In this document: positions 1 through 7,058 of the stretch, one piece after another
Numbering within the stretch: the stretch's first letter is position 1
Layout: every line of letters starts with the position of its first letter
Position numbers and translations under genes: made by a program
DNA from: Bacteroides sp.
Lineage (GTDB): Bacteria; Bacteroidota; Bacteroidia; Bacteroidales; Bacteroidaceae
NCBI GenBank assembly: GCA_030151845.1
Contig: JASLCM010000015.1
Coordinates: 1 to 9,863, forward strand
Length of the DNA: 9,863 nt
Direction: 5' to 3'
The notes under the pieces: model-generated
Database searches by the model: none
What the model saw: the letters and a program-made list of their open reading frames with translations, nothing else
What the model was told of the DNA's origin: nothing

Positions 1-1
1 G

Positions 2-1054
2 GCAAATGACCTTATTATTTTTAACGATACTAAGGTTATTCAAGCCCGACTTCATTTTCAAAAAACAACAGGTGCAACTATTGAAATCTTTTGCTTAGAG
101 CCCTATGCACCTAAGGAGTACACCCAGAACTTTGAGTCGACAACCAAAGTGACCTGGGCCTGCCTACTAGGAAACTCTAAAAAATGGAAAGAGGGAGTCC
201 TAACCAAGGAGTTATCGGTTCAAGGAAATAAAGTTATACTTACTGCGAAAAGAGAAGGCAAGCAACACACAAGTGAACTTATAACCTTCGCTTGGAATAA
301 TCCAGCCATTTCATTTGCAGCTATCTTGGAGTGTTTTGGTGAATTACCTATTCCTCCCTATTTAAATCGGAAGACAGAACAATCCGATTTACAAGACTAC
401 CAAACAGTCTATGCCTCAGTAAAAGGCTCTGTTGCAGCTCCCACTGCAGGATTACACTTTACAGAAAACATCCTAGAACAACTTCAAAAAAAAGGAGTAG
501 AAGAAGAGAGAGTAACACTACACGTAGGTGCAGGAACTTTTAAACCTGTAAAATCAGAAACACTAGAGGGACATCGTATGCACAGCGAACATATCGCAGT
601 AAGCACAACCACCCTTTCTCGGCTACTAAAGCATCAAGGTAAAGCTATCGCTGTAGGAACCACCTCTGTACGCACACTAGAAAGTCTCTATTACCTGGGG
701 AAAATGATCATGGAGGGACGTGTTCATTCTGACTCCGATCTACATGTATCACAGTGGGAACCGTATGACAATAAGACTGAAGTTAACACCGTTGACGCTT
801 TACAAGCCATACATGACTTCCTAAAGAACAGAGATGAAACAGTACTGCATGCCTCTACTCAAATCATCATAGCTCCTGGATACAAATATAAAATAGTAAA
901 AGGGATGATTACAAACTTTCATCAACCCGAAAGTACACTACTTTTACTTGTTTCTGCCTTTATTGGAGAGGGTTGGAGAGAGCTATATAAACATGCCTTA
1001 GAGAATAACTACCGCTTTTTAAGCTATGGAGACGGCTCACTCCTTTTCCCTTAA
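2..1054 (+). CDS. queA: QueA-family S-adenosylmethionine:tRNA ribosyltransferase-isomerase, 5'-truncated by window edge
   Basis: Members of this family transfer and isomerise the ribosyl moiety of S-adenosylmethionine onto 7-aminomethyl-7-deazaguanine in tRNA, giving epoxyqueuosine, a cytoplasmic step of queuosine synthesis. The reading frame is open to the left edge: bases 2-148 encode a typical QueA N-terminal stretch (LIIFNDTKVIQARL), so the GTG at 149 is not the start. About 350 residues are visible and perhaps 50 N-terminal residues are missing. Family signatures follow in order: YQTVYASVKGSVAAPTAGLHF near residues 133-153, VTLHVGAGTFKPV, HSEH, AVGTTSVRTLES, PGYKYKIVKGMITNFHQPES and the C-terminal YRFLSYGDG. 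Between TSVRTLES and TQIIIAPG there are 57 residues, where I recall about 16 in E. coli QueA. This matches a longer QueA-like paralogue that I associate with Bacteroidetes. Family assignment is secure; whether this copy or a shorter paralogue makes queuosine is unresolved. It converges on the minus-strand gene cluster. Confidence 0.9.
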   Translation, partial: ANDLIIFNDTKVIQARLHFQKTTGATIEIFCLEPYAPKEYTQNFESTTKVTWACLLGNSKKWKEGVLTKELSVQGNKVILTAKREGKQHTSELITFAWNNPAISFAAILECFGELPIPPYLNRKTEQSDLQDYQTVYASVKGSVAAPTAGLHFTENILEQLQKKGVEEERVTLHVGAGTFKPVKSETLEGHRMHSEHIAVSTTTLSRLLKHQGKAIAVGTTSVRTLESLYYLGKMIMEGRVHSDSDLHVSQWEPYDNKTEVNTVDALQAIHDFLKNRDETVLHASTQIIIAPGYKYKIVKGMITNFHQPESTLLLLVSAFIGEGWRELYKHALENNYRFLSYGDGSLLFP

Positions 1055-1066
1055 TAATCTAGCATA

Positions 1067-1098
1067 AAAAAAGTGGAGTCTATTAGCTCCACTTTTTT
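1067..1098. terminator. Bidirectional intrinsic terminator between convergent queA and glmM
   Basis: A perfect 12-bp inverted repeat occupies 1067-1078 and 1087-1098, with an 8-base loop at 1079-1086. The GC-containing core is AGTGGAG paired with CTCCACT. It is flanked by an A run on the left and a T run on the right, so an RNA from either strand forms a hairpin ending in a U tract. It lies 12 bases after the queA stop and 18 bases beyond the glmM stop, as expected for a shared terminator of two converging transcripts. Confidence 0.88.
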
Positions 1099-1116
1099 AT
1101 ATCTTAATTAATCGCT

Positions 1117-2505
1117 CTATTTGGAGAGTTCATCAATAACTTTCATCACATCATGGCCAATCTGATCGGCCTCCTCCAAACTATGCGCTTCACTGTAAAC
1201 TCTAATAATAGGTTCAGTATTACTCTTTCTTAAATGAACCCATTTGTCTGGGAAGTCTATTTTTACCCCATCAATATCATTCACCTTCTCATTTTGGTAT
1301 TTCTCTTTTACTTTTTCCAAGATCTTATCCACATCTATCTCAGGTGTAAGTTCCACCTTATTTTTAGCAATGTAATAGTTAGGGTAAGAAGCTCTTAACT
1401 CACTCATCTTCTTTCCTTCATGCGCCAAGTGAGAAAGGAAAAGAGCTATACCTACTAAAGCATCTCTTCCATAGTGACTTTCAGGATAAATGATTCCTCC
1501 ATTACCTTCACCACCAATAACAGCATTGGTTCTCTTCATCTCTGCAACAACATTAACCTCTCCTACTGCAGAAGCGGAATAGCTCATCCCATATTTTTCA
1601 GTTATATCTCTTAATGCTCTAGTTGAGCTTAAGTTTGAAACAGTATTTCCTGGAGTATGTTTCAATACATAATCGGCAACAGCAACTAAGGTATACTCCT
1701 CACCAAACATGGTTCCATCTTCACAAATCATAGCAAGACGATCCACATCAGGGTCTACAACAAAAGCAACATCTGCATTTCCCCCTCTCATCAGTCCCAT
1801 TATATCTGTGAGGTTTTGTTCCAAAGGTTCTGGATTATGTGCAAAATCTCCAGTAGGATCGCAGTAAAGCTTCTCAACCGAAGTAACACCAAGTTGTTTT
1901 AACAATTCTGGTAAAATCAATCCACCTACGGAGTTTACACAATCAATAGCAACCTTAAAGTTTGCTTTACGAATAGCCTCAACATCAACCAGATCCAAAG
2001 CTAAAACACTATCAATATGCTTTTGATTGTAAGTTAAATCTTTTCTATACTTACCTAGTGTGTCTACGCAACTGTATTCAAAGTCCTCTTTCTCTGCTAT
2101 GGCTAAAATTTCTTTTCCCTCCTCAGCATTGAGGAACTCACCTTTTTCATTTAATAACTTAAGTGCATTCCACTGTTTAGGATTGTGAGAAGCTGTTAAA
2201 ATTATTCCACCTGCAGCACCTTCCATAGTAACTGCAAGCTCAGTTGTAGGTGTTGATGCTAAATCGATATCTACAACATCCCATCCCATTCCCATTAAGG
2301 TTCCTACAACTAGGTTTTTTACCATCTCACCAGAAATACGTGCATCTCTACCAACAACAATGGAATTGCTTGTTGATTTCTTAGACCTTCTAATTAGCGT
2401 TGCATAAGCCGAGGTGAACTTAACGACATCTAGTGGAGTTAATCCTTCTCCTACGGGTCCACCAATAGTACCACGAATTCCTGATATAGATTTTATAAGT
2501 GACAT
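1117..2505 (-). CDS. glmM: Phosphoglucosamine mutase (alpha-D-phosphohexomutase family)
   Basis: This cytoplasmic enzyme most likely interconverts glucosamine-6-phosphate and glucosamine-1-phosphate, feeding UDP-GlcNAc synthesis for peptidoglycan and lipid A. The 462 residues match the usual length of four-domain phosphohexomutases. Visible motifs: the phosphoserine loop TASHNP with catalytic Ser106; the Mg-binding DPDVDR at 251-256 (Asp251, 253, 255); the sugar-recognition loop GGEGNGG at 331-337; and the C-terminal phosphate-binding RKSNTEP at 426-432. The sugar loop differs from the GEQSGH form I recall for E. coli GlmM and resembles archaeal-type mutases, so phosphomannomutase or phosphoglucomutase activity cannot be excluded. 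It begins with ATG 21 bases after the DUF4827 stop, with no clear Shine-Dalgarno, and is the last gene of the cluster, ending just before the bidirectional terminator. Confidence 0.9.
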   Translation of the reverse strand: MSLIKSISGIRGTIGGPVGEGLTPLDVVKFTSAYATLIRRSKKSTSNSIVVGRDARISGEMVKNLVVGTLMGMGWDVVDIDLASTPTTELAVTMEGAAGGIILTASHNPKQWNALKLLNEKGEFLNAEEGKEILAIAEKEDFEYSCVDTLGKYRKDLTYNQKHIDSVLALDLVDVEAIRKANFKVAIDCVNSVGGLILPELLKQLGVTSVEKLYCDPTGDFAHNPEPLEQNLTDIMGLMRGGNADVAFVVDPDVDRLAMICEDGTMFGEEYTLVAVADYVLKHTPGNTVSNLSSTRALRDITEKYGMSYSASAVGEVNVVAEMKRTNAVIGGEGNGGIIYPESHYGRDALVGIALFLSHLAHEGKKMSELRASYPNYYIAKNKVELTPEIDVDKILEKVKEKYQNEKVNDIDGVKIDFPDKWVHLRKSNTEPIIRVYSEAHSLEEADQIGHDVMKVIDELSK

Positions 2506-2526
2506 GTTTTTCTATTGTATTTATTG

Positions 2527-3135
2527 TTAATATTTTTGATATTTTCTAATTTCATAAAAGTAAGGGTGCACATATCTACTAGCATAGGTATGCCCTTGTT
2601 TTGAGGGAACAATTAAATTAACCTTCCCCATATCTTTTACATACTCTAGCGGTACTAACCAACCTGCTGGGACTACTGTACTTTCAAAAGCCTTCATCAT
2701 AGTTCCATACTTAAAGCGGCCAGATGCTCCCATTTTTTTATCGTACTGATAGGTAAAACGATCTACAAAATGTGGGTCATAAATATTAGAAAGTGTAGTA
2801 TCCTCTTCCATTATACCATATTCAACATAACGAACAAGAACATCATCTTGTGTTTTAAAGGTATCGGCAGGATTCTCGTGTCCACCTGGATCTAAAATTT
2901 GCATACATACACCGCTCTTAAACTGTACATATTCATTTTTAGCTAGATCTGTAGTGAAATTATTCTCCTTAAATTCCTCTTCAGAGATAAGAGTTATTCC
3001 TCTCTCTTTCACAAATTTTGAAATAGCTCTACGCTCATCGGCCAACTGCTCAGCATAAGTTTTTCTGCTACTACAAGCCTGAAAGCTAAAACTAGCTACA
3101 AGAAGCAAAAGTAAAAGGTATGCGTATTTTTTCAT
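2527..3135 (-). CDS. DUF4827-family lipoprotein, FKBP-like
   Basis: This is a predicted envelope lipoprotein of unknown function. I place it in DUF4827 from remembered Bacteroidales relatives. I chose the ATG at 3135 (202 residues) rather than the TTG at 3156, because it yields a clean signal peptide: MKK, a long Leu-rich hydrophobic core and a lipobox-like FQAC with Cys21 as the lipidation site, followed by SSRK. No acidic surface-export signal follows the Cys, so a periplasm-facing location is more likely. The pattern SGVCMQILDPG (74-84), DDVLVRYVEYGIME (97-110), VVPAGWLVPLEYV (154-166), KVNLIVP and PYFYEI near the end resembles the strand order and the conserved Trp (Trp159) of FKBP peptidyl-prolyl isomerases. 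The FD pair of the FKBP active site seems absent, so catalysis is doubtful. It lies 30 bases after the DHH gene, with AAGAAG ahead of the ATG. Confidence 0.8.
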   Translation of the reverse strand: MKKYAYLLLLLLVASFSFQACSSRKTYAEQLADERRAISKFVKERGITLISEEEFKENNFTTDLAKNEYVQFKSGVCMQILDPGGHENPADTFKTQDDVLVRYVEYGIMEEDTTLSNIYDPHFVDRFTYQYDKKMGASGRFKYGTMMKAFESTVVPAGWLVPLEYVKDMGKVNLIVPSKQGHTYASRYVHPYFYEIRKYQKY

Positions 3136-3165
3136 ATTCTTCTTAATTGTTATCAATAAAGATGG

Positions 3166-4197
3166 TTATTTATTTAATAGTTTCTTGAACTCTTTCATTG
3201 CTGCATAGAGGCGCTCTTTTGCTTCATCTAGTGTGCCATAAAACTCACCACCAGATGCATTTAAGTGCCCACCTCCATTAAAGTACTTAGCAGCCAGTTT
3301 ATTACAAGGGAAATCACCTACAGAACGTAAAGATACCTTTATCATCTGCTTTTCCGAATCTTCTCTAAAAAAACAACTAAAATTAACAAATTCGATAGAG
3401 AGTGGGATATTAACAAATCCTTCGCTGTCGCCTTTCACATAGTTAAATTTTTCTTGTTCTTCTGCAGAGAGCGTTAAAATTGCAGTGGAGTACTCTTGAT
3501 GAACCTCCATTGTTGTGAGAACATGCCCCATCAATCTCAACCTACAGGCAGAGTAGGTGTTAAAAACCTTTCGATAAATAGCATCCTTGTCAATCCCCTT
3601 AGATAGAAGCTCACTGATAATGTAATAGATTTCTCTGTTGTTAGAGTTATAAGTGAATCCTCCTGTATCGGTCATCATACCTGTATAGATACATTCAGCT
3701 CCCTCCTTTGTTATCTCTGAATAAAAGCCTAATCTACAGATTAACCGAAAAACCAACTCGGAGGTAGAGGATATTTCTGGATGCGATATCGTTATTGCAC
3801 AAAAATCTTCAGGATGTAAATGGTGGTCTACCATCATTTTACGTGCAGGAGAGTTACGAACCACCTCTTCCATCTCTGCGACCCTACTTAAAGCATTAAA
3901 GTCTAAACAGCAAATCACATCTGCTTCATTTAGTAGTTTGGTGGCATGCTCTTCTTCCTCTTCAAACAATATTATCTCCTTACTTCCAGGCATCCATTTT
4001 AAAAAGTCTGGAAAAGCATTAGGCATAACAACAGTTGCATCTTTTCCTTGAGATTGAAAAAAATGCCACAAACCTAAGGAGGATCCGATAGCATCTCCAT
4101 CGGGACCAACATGAGCAATAAGGACAATCTTTTCAGCTCGTACAAACCACTTTTTGAAACGATCAATCTTAGACTGCTCAATTATTTTAGTTAACAT
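3166..4197 (-). CDS. DHH/DHHA1 phosphoesterase (NrnA-like oligoribonuclease / pAp phosphatase)
   Basis: This cytoplasmic, metal-dependent phosphoesterase belongs to the RecJ superfamily. NrnA-like relatives degrade 2-5-nt oligonucleotides, dephosphorylate pAp, and some cleave pApA or cyclic dinucleotides. The DHH domain spans roughly 20-190 with the metal ligands in order: HVGPDGDAIGSS (His29, Asp33, Asp35), CLDFN (Asp99), the signature DHH at 124-126, and TDTGGF (Asp177). The DHHA1 substrate-binding domain follows, with GGGHLNASGG at 308-317. All expected catalytic residues are present and the length (343) is typical. A short acidic run, EEEEEH, lies at 79-84. It starts with ATG 51 bases after comEC and may have its own weak promoter. 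Whether RNA oligomers, pAp or a cyclic dinucleotide intermediate is the main substrate cannot be told from sequence. Confidence 0.9.
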   Translation of the reverse strand: MLTKIIEQSKIDRFKKWFVRAEKIVLIAHVGPDGDAIGSSLGLWHFFQSQGKDATVVMPNAFPDFLKWMPGSKEIILFEEEEEHATKLLNEADVICCLDFNALSRVAEMEEVVRNSPARKMMVDHHLHPEDFCAITISHPEISSTSELVFRLICRLGFYSEITKEGAECIYTGMMTDTGGFTYNSNNREIYYIISELLSKGIDKDAIYRKVFNTYSACRLRLMGHVLTTMEVHQEYSTAILTLSAEEQEKFNYVKGDSEGFVNIPLSIEFVNFSCFFREDSEKQMIKVSLRSVGDFPCNKLAAKYFNGGGHLNASGGEFYGTLDEAKERLYAAMKEFKKLLNK

Positions 4198-4224
4198 GAA
4201 TTCTCTTTTTTGATATATAAGCTA

Positions 4225-4232
4225 CAAATTTA
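4225..4232 (-). promoter_or_regulatory. Candidate Bacteroidetes -7 element upstream of the DHH gene
   Basis: On the minus strand this site reads TAAATTTG, an exact match to the Bacteroidetes sigma-ABfr -7 consensus TAnnTTTG. It sits in the 51-base comEC-DHH spacer, about 27 bases before the ATG. No good TTG -33 element is seen at the expected distance upstream, so it is at best a weak internal promoter. Chance occurrence in AT-rich DNA is plausible. Confidence 0.3.
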
Positions 4233-4248
4233 AGAAAATCTTTATATT

Positions 4249-6336
4249 TTATCCTTCTAATTTAGTATATCCTTCCCTCTTTAACTCAACATACCTCAAG
4301 TTATTCTTCTCTAGCAGTTGTTTTATCTCTATCCGCTGCCTATCAGGAACATTCTCACCGATATAAACACATTTAGCCCAATAGTAATTCGTTAATAATT
4401 TTAAATTACCATAAAGTTGCCGGTGGATATACAGATAGTCTACAGAAAGCTTCTCTCCTTGATACTGACTATATCCTAGATAAGAAGGAACCACATACAA
4501 AGACTTCTCGTTCGAATAAATAAGACCAGACTTCTCATATGAGAATCCGGGTTCATGGTGGGCTGAATATAACTCAATAGTGTTAGGAAGTCCTAATAAG
4601 GAGCTATATTTAACAAGTCCCTTGTAAAGAAATCCGCTTTCTGGAGCCCCCCTTCCAATAATCATGTAACTCTTTTCTCCAGTATAACAATGAAAAACAG
4701 GAGTTCCTTTAGCCTCTCCCACATAGTAAAAACCAGGATCTGGCTTTCTCCATGTACGCTGTGCATAGAATGCCCCTACAATAAAAAATGGAAACAGAAG
4801 CGTTATAAAAAGTAGTTTTCTACTCTTTGTTGCCCAAAAGAGGAGAAACAAGAATAGAGAAAAATAGATAAAAGAGGCCTCTAACCCTGTTATATAGATG
4901 CTCTTAATTAAAGCACCAGGTAGCTCTTTACACATTCTTAATAAGAGTTCTGAGCAGAGAAAAGAGAGATGTATCCCTTTGGCTAAAAAAAGGGATACAG
5001 GAAAAACGAACGAACAGAGCAATGCTATTACAGCAAGAAATAAAGCGAAAGTAATTAAAGGAATTATCAATAAATTAGCCAATAAAAAGTAGGTAGGAAA
5101 CTGACCAAAGTAATACAGAATAAGAGGTAAGGTTCCTAGTTGTGCAACTAGAGAGGTCCACAAGAGAGAGAGAATGTATCGAACAATCCTATTTTTTTGC
5201 TCAAGGTAATGGTATGCAAACCTGCCTAATAGCAAGCTGAACACAGCAATAAAGGAGAGCTGGAATCCAACGTCATACAACCACATAGGATTGACTACAA
5301 GCATAATAAAAGCTGTAGCAAAAAGCTGATTAAACCCATCGGATTGATACCGATTAAGTTTTCCTGCTCCTAAAATAGAAAACATCAGAACAGATCGAAC
5401 AACAGAAGGAGAAAAACCTGTTAAATAGGCAAAAAACCACATACTTAACGTGGACATGAGATAAGTAATAATCTTTTGATGAGGGAACTTCCTAAATAAG
5501 GTTCTGAACAAGCATGCAACAATGAAAAAGATTACGCCAACATGTAAACCAGACAAGGCCAAAAGATGACTCACACCTGCATCTGTAAAAAGAGATGTAC
5601 GCTCTGTAGTGAGCTCTCTACGCTCACCTAGAGTCAATGCACTCAGCAGAGCAACCTCCTCACTGGGTAGTTTCAAGGATCGATAAAAGTTTACTATTAC
5701 ACTTTTCATCTCTTCATCTGCCCCTTTTAACTCCTTAACAGAAGCACTACCTACCTTCTTACATTGAGCAGAAGGAGCAAAAATGGTTCCAAGCTCCCCT
5801 TTCCGAACCAAGTATTTCCCATAATCGAACTCATATCGTATGCGAGGAGTAGGCCTTTTAATCACCCCATTAATATAAAGTCTGCTACCTAAAGGGAGGT
5901 CAAGATCAACTGAATCTTGTAAAATAGAAACTTGAAGTTTTTTACCAATATCGCTCCTAATTGAAGAGTGCGATATTACTGCTAAAAAAGAGTGCACGCT
6001 GTTATTCCGCTTAACCTCGCTCAAAGAGAGAACCTCGTACGATTGCGTTGCTCGCTCCAGATGCTGCTCCACTCTACTTAACTTACTCCAACTATATGCA
6101 AAGGATAAGAGATAGATAGAAATAAAAAACCAAACTTTCCAGAGGAAGATTACTCTTCGATTGGATTGTTTGGCTAAAAATGCCCCGAGAAGTAGAAAAG
6201 GAATACTGTATAGAAATATTACATCACAGTCGTAGGAGTCCTCTCTAAAGAAAAGATAATCTCCACAAATTATTCCAACTATCCAGGGGAGTAGTAAGCG
6301 AAGAAATGGATAACGATGAAAAATCAGCGAATCCAC
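4249..6336 (-). CDS. comEC: ComEC/Rec2-type DNA internalization channel protein
   Basis: This inner-membrane protein is thought to carry single-stranded DNA into the cytoplasm during natural transformation. The 695-residue protein has N-terminal membrane segments (about 9-27, 36-56, 64-84), then a soluble OB-like DUF4131 region to about 190, and then the multi-spanning Competence domain (about 225-525). Competence-domain motifs are LTLGERREL (235), SHLLALSGLHVGVI (256-269), SPSVVRSVL (309-317) and DVGFQLSF (355-362). The tail after about 530 lies where other ComECs have a metallo-beta-lactamase-like domain, but no HxHxDH motif is present. The start is GTG, 8 bases after the rpe stop with AAAGAG just upstream; no ATG fits, and the N-terminus (FHRYPFLRLLLP) matches the family. 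Such close spacing suggests translational coupling to rpe. Competence of this organism is not shown. Confidence 0.9.
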   Translation of the reverse strand: MDSLIFHRYPFLRLLLPWIVGIICGDYLFFREDSYDCDVIFLYSIPFLLLGAFLAKQSNRRVIFLWKVWFFISIYLLSFAYSWSKLSRVEQHLERATQSYEVLSLSEVKRNNSVHSFLAVISHSSIRSDIGKKLQVSILQDSVDLDLPLGSRLYINGVIKRPTPRIRYEFDYGKYLVRKGELGTIFAPSAQCKKVGSASVKELKGADEEMKSVIVNFYRSLKLPSEEVALLSALTLGERRELTTERTSLFTDAGVSHLLALSGLHVGVIFFIVACLFRTLFRKFPHQKIITYLMSTLSMWFFAYLTGFSPSVVRSVLMFSILGAGKLNRYQSDGFNQLFATAFIMLVVNPMWLYDVGFQLSFIAVFSLLLGRFAYHYLEQKNRIVRYILSLLWTSLVAQLGTLPLILYYFGQFPTYFLLANLLIIPLITFALFLAVIALLCSFVFPVSLFLAKGIHLSFLCSELLLRMCKELPGALIKSIYITGLEASFIYFSLFLFLLFWATKSRKLLFITLLFPFFIVGAFYAQRTWRKPDPGFYYVGEAKGTPVFHCYTGEKSYMIIGRGAPESGFLYKGLVKYSSLLGLPNTIELYSAHHEPGFSYEKSGLIYSNEKSLYVVPSYLGYSQYQGEKLSVDYLYIHRQLYGNLKLLTNYYWAKCVYIGENVPDRQRIEIKQLLEKNNLRYVELKREGYTKLEG
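4970..4999. repeat. Perfect 11-bp inverted repeat inside comEC
   Basis: TGTATCCCTTT (4970-4980) is the exact reverse complement of AAAGGGATACA (4989-4999), with an 8-base loop between them. It lies in the coding region for about residues 446-456 of comEC, in a membrane segment. On the sense (minus) strand the hairpin is followed by a pyrimidine-rich stretch rather than a pure T run, so it is not a standard terminator. No function is assigned. Confidence 0.7.
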
Positions 6337-6344
6337 ACGACTCT

Positions 6345-6995
6345 TTACAAATCTTTCATTGCGGCTATTGTCTCAATGGGATCTTTTGCAGAGAATATGG
6401 CGCTACCAGCTACCAGTACATCTGCTCCTGCTTCAAGAAGCTTTTGACCTGTCTCCAGGTTCACTCCTCCATCTACCTCTATGAGTGCTTTTGAGCCGCT
6501 CGTCGTGATAAGGTTCTTTAATTCTCTTACCTTCTCTACCGAATGCTCAATAAATTGCTGTCCACCAAAACCAGGATTTACACTCATAACCAACACCATA
6601 TATACATCTTTAATAATATCTTTCAATAAAGATACTGGTGTTGCAGGATTAATGGTTACTGCAGGTTCCATTCCTGCCTCTCTTATTTGTTGAATCACTC
6701 GATGCAAATGCGGGCATGCCTCATAGTGTACATTCATAATTTTTGCCCCCAATGCTTTCACCTCAGGGATGAATTTTTCGGGTTCTACTATCATCAAGTG
6801 GACATCCAAAGGCTTATCTGTTAACTCTGCCACATATTTCAAAACAGGAAATCCAAAAGAGATATTGGGCACAAAAACACCATCCATGATATCAATATGT
6901 ACCCAATCTGCCTGACTCTTATTTACCATCTCTATCTCTTTGCCCAAATGAGCGAAATTTGCTGATAAGATAGAAGGAGAAATTTTATGTTTCAT
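6345..6995 (-). CDS. rpe: Ribulose-phosphate 3-epimerase
   Basis: This cytoplasmic TIM-barrel enzyme interconverts D-ribulose-5-phosphate and D-xylulose-5-phosphate in the non-oxidative pentose phosphate pathway. All hallmark motifs are intact within 216 residues, the family's normal length. The N-terminal ISPSILSANF is followed by HIDIMDG at 33-39 (metal ligand His33 and catalytic Asp35), DVHLM (His66), MSVNPGFGGQ (137-146, phosphate-side loop), EVDGG (catalytic Asp175) and AGSAIF (196-201, phosphate binding). The ATG start is directly followed by the conserved family N-terminus, so it is secure. It lies 63 bases after fmt, across a spacer with two small stem-loops, and only 8 bases before comEC, so it is probably co-transcribed with both. 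Confidence 0.96.
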   Translation of the reverse strand: MKHKISPSILSANFAHLGKEIEMVNKSQADWVHIDIMDGVFVPNISFGFPVLKYVAELTDKPLDVHLMIVEPEKFIPEVKALGAKIMNVHYEACPHLHRVIQQIREAGMEPAVTINPATPVSLLKDIIKDVYMVLVMSVNPGFGGQQFIEHSVEKVRELKNLITTSGSKALIEVDGGVNLETGQKLLEAGADVLVAGSAIFSAKDPIETIAAMKDL

Positions 6996-7020
6996 ATGTA
7001 TTGTCTTTTTATTTTAATTC

Positions 7021-7053
7021 ATTCCTAAAGATAGGAATTAGCTTAGCATAAGC
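7021..7053. repeat. Two adjacent small stem-loops in the fmt-rpe spacer
   Basis: ATTCCTA (7021-7027) pairs with TAGGAAT (7032-7038) around a 4-base loop. Directly beside it, GCTTA (7041-7045) pairs with TAAGC (7049-7053) around a 3-base loop. In the minus-strand mRNA the small stem comes first, just after the fmt stop, and the 7-bp stem follows about 25 bases before the rpe ATG. Neither is followed by a U tract in the mRNA, so they are not classical terminators. Confidence 0.55.
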
Positions 7054-7058
7054 GTTCT

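Noticed and set aside
149..1054. GTG at 149 as the start of the QueA-family gene
   Set aside because: The frame is open to the left edge, and bases 2-148 encode conserved QueA sequence, so the gene starts outside the window.
3136..3156. TTG at 3156 as start of the DUF4827 lipoprotein
   Set aside because: It would add seven residues before a classical lipoprotein signal peptide that begins at the ATG at 3135.
4898..5092. Plus-strand open frame of 64 codons within comEC
   Set aside because: It is antisense to a membrane domain; the Lys-rich product is what antisense reading of hydrophobic codons in AT-rich DNA gives.
6306..6693. Plus-strand open frames opposite rpe and the start of comEC
   Set aside because: They overlap fully conserved rpe motifs on the other strand and show no family resemblance.
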